The position numbers were made by a program, and so were the translations under genes. A stretch of 64,000 nt of DNA from Sphingobium sp. Ant17 (lineage in GTDB: Bacteria > Pseudomonadota > Alphaproteobacteria > Sphingomonadales > Sphingomonadaceae). The stretch spans positions 1-64,000 of the forward strand of contig NZ_JEMV01000003.1 of assembly GCF_000588875.1 (NCBI RefSeq), in the 5' to 3' direction. Below, piece by piece: positions 62,041 through 64,000 of this stretch (its first letter is position 1; every line of letters starts with the position of its first letter). Under the pieces are notes generated by a model. The model did no database searches, was not told where the DNA came from, and saw only the letters and a program-made list of their open reading frames with translations.

Positions 62041-62760
62041 TCAGAGCCGGGTGCGGAACGGGGTGAAGTTGGTGCCTGCGTCGTAAACGTCCAGCCCTTC
62101 GCGCCGCTTGAGCGCGTTGACGACGATGTAGGTGACGGGGGTGAGCAACGCTTCCCAGCCGACCTTCATCGCCCAGTTGGTGACCATGACGGTCAGCACC
62201 TGCGCATCGGTCCAGTTTCCGTAGAAGGCGAGCGGGTAGAAGAGCAGGCTGTCCACCCCCTGCCCCACGATGGTCGAGCCGATCGTGCGCATCCACAGAT
62301 GCTTGCCCTGGGTCAGCAGCTTCATGCGGGCGAGGACGAAGCTGTTGGCGAGTTCCCCTGCCCAGAAGGCCGTGAGCGAAGCGAAGACGATGCGCCAGGT
62401 GCTGCCGAACACGGCTTCATAGGCTTCCTGCCCCGCCCAGCCTTCGGCCGGGGGCAGCACGACCACGACCCAGCTCATCAAGGCCATGAACAGCATCGCG
62501 GCAAAGCCCGCCCAGACGCAGCGGCGCGCGCGGGCATAGCCATAGACTTCGGTCAGCACGTCGCCGATCACATAGCCGAGCGGGAAGAAGAGGATACCAG
62601 CGCCAAAGGTGACGCCGCCCAGCGTCGATAATTTGGCTGCGCCGATCAGGTTGGAAAGCAGCAGGATCGCGACGAAGGCCGCCATCACGAAATCATAATA
62701 GCGTAGCGGCCGCGCACCCAGCGCGCCTGCATCGACCCTTTGAACCGCCCCGTCGCTCAT
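62041..62760 (-). CDS. Queuosine precursor transporter (YhhQ family)
   Basis: A 239-residue polytopic protein from the ATG at 62760 (MSDGAVQRVD); an ATG at 62772 is an alternative. Six or so helices carry the family motifs VMAAFVAILLLSNLIGAAKL, GILFFPLGYVIGDVLTEVYG, AFWAGELANSFVLARMK and STIVGQGVDSLLFYPLAFYG. The family imports queuine or its precursors for tRNA modification. The neighbours truA and mtaB elsewhere in the window are other tRNA-modification genes, but there is no operon link. The gene is divergent from tRNA-Arg. Confidence 0.9.
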   Translation of the reverse strand: MSDGAVQRVDAGALGARPLRYYDFVMAAFVAILLLSNLIGAAKLSTLGGVTFGAGILFFPLGYVIGDVLTEVYGYARARRCVWAGFAAMLFMALMSWVVVVLPPAEGWAGQEAYEAVFGSTWRIVFASLTAFWAGELANSFVLARMKLLTQGKHLWMRTIGSTIVGQGVDSLLFYPLAFYGNWTDAQVLTVMVTNWAMKVGWEALLTPVTYIVVNALKRREGLDVYDAGTNFTPFRTRL

Positions 62761-62828
62761 CACGCCCTGCATATCGCACAGTCGGGTGATTGCAAGCTGT
62801 CCCCAGCGTCGCTATCGAGCCTGCCCAA

Positions 62829-62905
62829 GGCCCCGTAGCTCAACTGGATAGAGCACCCGCCTTCTAAGCGGGATGTTGCGTGTTCGAGTCACGCCGGGGT
62901 CACCA
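62829..62905 (+). tRNA. tRNA-Arg (anticodon UCU)
   Basis: A 77-base cloverleaf with encoded CCA. Acceptor GGCCCCG pairs with CGGGGTC (one G-U), D arm GCTC/GAGC, anticodon stem CCCGC/GCGGG with loop CTTCTAA (anticodon TCT), T arm GCGTG/CACGC with loop TTCGAGT. It reads AGA/AGG arginine codons. Confidence 0.96.
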
Positions 62906-62924
62906 TCCACCCAACAGCGGCGCT

Positions 62925-62953
62925 GGCGGGACAGCCTGAGCCATCCCGCCTTT
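62925..62953 (+). terminator. Probable terminator after tRNA-Arg
   Basis: GGCGGGA (62925-62931) and TCCCGCC (62944-62950) form a seven-pair stem with a 12-base loop, followed by TTT. It sits between the tRNA and the stop of the converging aldolase gene and may serve both. Confidence 0.65.
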
Positions 62954-62958
62954 GCAGA

Positions 62959-63612
62959 TTACAGGATGGACTGGCCAGTCTTGGCCCAGTCCGCAGCGAA
63001 GCCTTCGAGCCCCTTGTCGGTCAGCACATGCTTGGACAGCATGCGGATGACGGCGGGCGGCGCGGTCATGACGTCGGCGCCGATCCGGGCGCTTTCCAGC
63101 ACATGGATGGGGTGGCGGACGCTGGCGACCAGAATTTCGGTGTCGAAACCATAATTGTCGTAGATCAGGCGAATGTCCTGGATCAGCGCCATGCCGTCGA
63201 AGCCATTATCGTCATGGCGGCCGACGAAGGGCGAGATGAAGGATGCGCCGGCCTTCGCCGCGAGCAAAGCCTGATTGGCGGAGAAGCAGAGCGTGACGTT
63301 GACGAGCGTACCCTCGTCGGTCAGCGCCTTGCAGGTCTTGAGGCCATCGATGGTCAGCGGCACCTTGATGCAGACATTGTCGGCGATCTTGCGCAGAACT
63401 TCGGCCTCTTTCATCATCGTCTCATGGTCGAGCGCGACGACTTCGGCGGAGACGGGGCCGTCGACCAGGCCGCAAATTTCCTCGACCACTTCGAGGAAGG
63501 CGCGGCCCGACTTGTGGATCAACGACGGGTTGGTGGTCACGCCGTCGAGCAGGCCAGTGGCGGCGAGATCGCGAATGTCGGCGGTGTCGGCGGTGTCGAC
63601 GAAGAATTTCAT
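62959..63612 (-). CDS. Transaldolase-family fructose-6-phosphate aldolase
   Basis: A 217-residue aldolase of the small transaldolase group. [34 protein letters not shown], the Schiff-base lysine in [14 protein letters not shown] (about residue 85), [19 protein letters not shown] and [11 protein letters not shown] are the family landmarks. It either cleaves or makes fructose 6-phosphate, or acts as transaldolase in the pentose phosphate pathway; members of both activities look alike. I use the ATG at 63612 because the longer frame has no homology-like sequence upstream. Confidence 0.9.
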   Translation of the reverse strand: MKFFVDTADTADIRDLAATGLLDGVTTNPSLIHKSGRAFLEVVEEICGLVDGPVSAEVVALDHETMMKEAEVLRKIADNVCIKVPLTIDGLKTCKALTDEGTLVNVTLCFSANQALLAAKAGASFISPFVGRHDDNGFDGMALIQDIRLIYDNYGFDTEILVASVRHPIHVLESARIGADVMTAPPAVIRMLSKHVLTDKGLEGFAADWAKTGQSIL

Positions 63613-63753
63613 GGGTCTAGCGCTCCGGGGATGAATGAGTCGGTCCCCTTTAGCCGCTGGCCGCCGGTTTCGCCATCGTCGGCGGCGCAGGGCGGCAATT
63701 GCAACAAAGCGGCAACATGCATAAGGCGCGGACACCCCGCCAAAGGATATGCC

Positions 63754-64000
63754 ATGATGCTGTGCCGACTGATCATTGCCGTGTCGGTGCTGGCCATGCC
63801 CCTGCCCGTTCATGCGGCGACAGAAGAAAGCCAGGCGTGGTTGACCGAGATGGTGACGATCAAGGCGGGGCCGGCGGACATCATCACGATCGATTCGAGC
63901 CAGCGCGCGCGGTCGGACGGCCGAAGCGGCGGCGAGCAGTTTCTCAGCCGCATCGCCATCGACCACCGTATCGCCCCGGCCGTGCAACTGGGCGGGGGCT
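63754..64000 (+). CDS. N-terminus of an exported protein, DUF2490-like (partial)
   Basis: From an ATG at 63754, with AAAGGA nearby, the frame runs off the window after 82 complete codons. A signal peptide ([21 protein letters not shown]) is followed by [20 protein letters not shown] and [20 protein letters not shown], a pattern like DUF2490 outer-membrane-type proteins (alternating strands). The assignment is tentative because only the first third or so is present. Confidence 0.6.
   Translation, partial: MMLCRLIIAVSVLAMPLPVHAATEESQAWLTEMVTIKAGPADIITIDSSQRARSDGRSGGEQFLSRIAIDHRIAPAVQLGGG

Overview
The window reads as chromosomal DNA of a high-GC alphaproteobacterium, most likely a sphingomonad (Sphingobium, Sphingomonas or a close relative). 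The evidence is the gene content: a minus-strand RNase P RNA, paired LptF/LptG, LemA and TPM-domain proteins, a DUF6456 protein, a NepR-like protein, and two kinds of dispersed repeat typical of sphingomonad genomes. Apart from the lower-GC left edge (1 to about 770), the composition looks uniform. I found no complete insertion sequence, prophage or CRISPR array.

Layout. 1-640: two small membrane-protein genes of foreign-looking composition. 859-10935: amino-acid permease, TonB-like protein, dapF, mtaB, ftsY, yciB, sodB, a hemerythrin, a polytopic chemoreceptor, a ferredoxin and a J-domain protein; palindromic repeats lie inside mtaB and on both sides of ftsY. 11004-11390: rnpB. 11429-17535: an ampD-like amidase and a cheA-cheW-cheY-cheB-cheR operon. 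17669-28403: small lipoprotein, mscL, lemA/TPM/Nudix run, regulators, a glycosyltransferase, an eroded molybdopterin oxidoreductase, a phosphoesterase, a lipid kinase and an acetyltransferase. 28550-39620: desaturase, lptFG, a second lipid kinase, xth, erpA, a LytM peptidase, a ferritin-like protein, bcp and glnE. 39708-45613: NepR-like protein, YpfJ-type peptidase, patatin plus 3-hydroxybutyrate dehydrogenase, small proteins and an M20 hydrolase. 45774-49664: a minus-strand cassette (nucleotidyltransferase, HprK-related kinase, PqqD-like protein, glycosyltransferase, short Tat-type secreted protein). 49766-57070: phoR-pstSCAB-phoU-phoB with a candidate Pho box. 57133-64000: def, a VOC protein, recR, fmt-truA, a diguanylate cyclase, a queuosine-precursor transporter, tRNA-Arg(UCU), a transaldolase-type aldolase and a truncated gene at the edge.

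Two points matter most. First, the 45.8-49.7 kb cassette looks like an uncharacterised peptide- or protein-modification system: a carrier/chaperone domain, a kinase, a nucleotidyltransferase and a glycosyltransferase sit downstream of a short secreted protein that could be the substrate. Second, at least ten well-conserved genes (MCP gene, cheW, lptG, bcp, two cassette genes, pstS, pstC, pstB, recR) are each broken by what looks like one missing base, usually explicable as loss of one C or G from a short run. Several are essential or part of intact operons, so sequencing or assembly indels are likelier than real pseudogenes. I annotate these genes over their full inferred span and give each break position.
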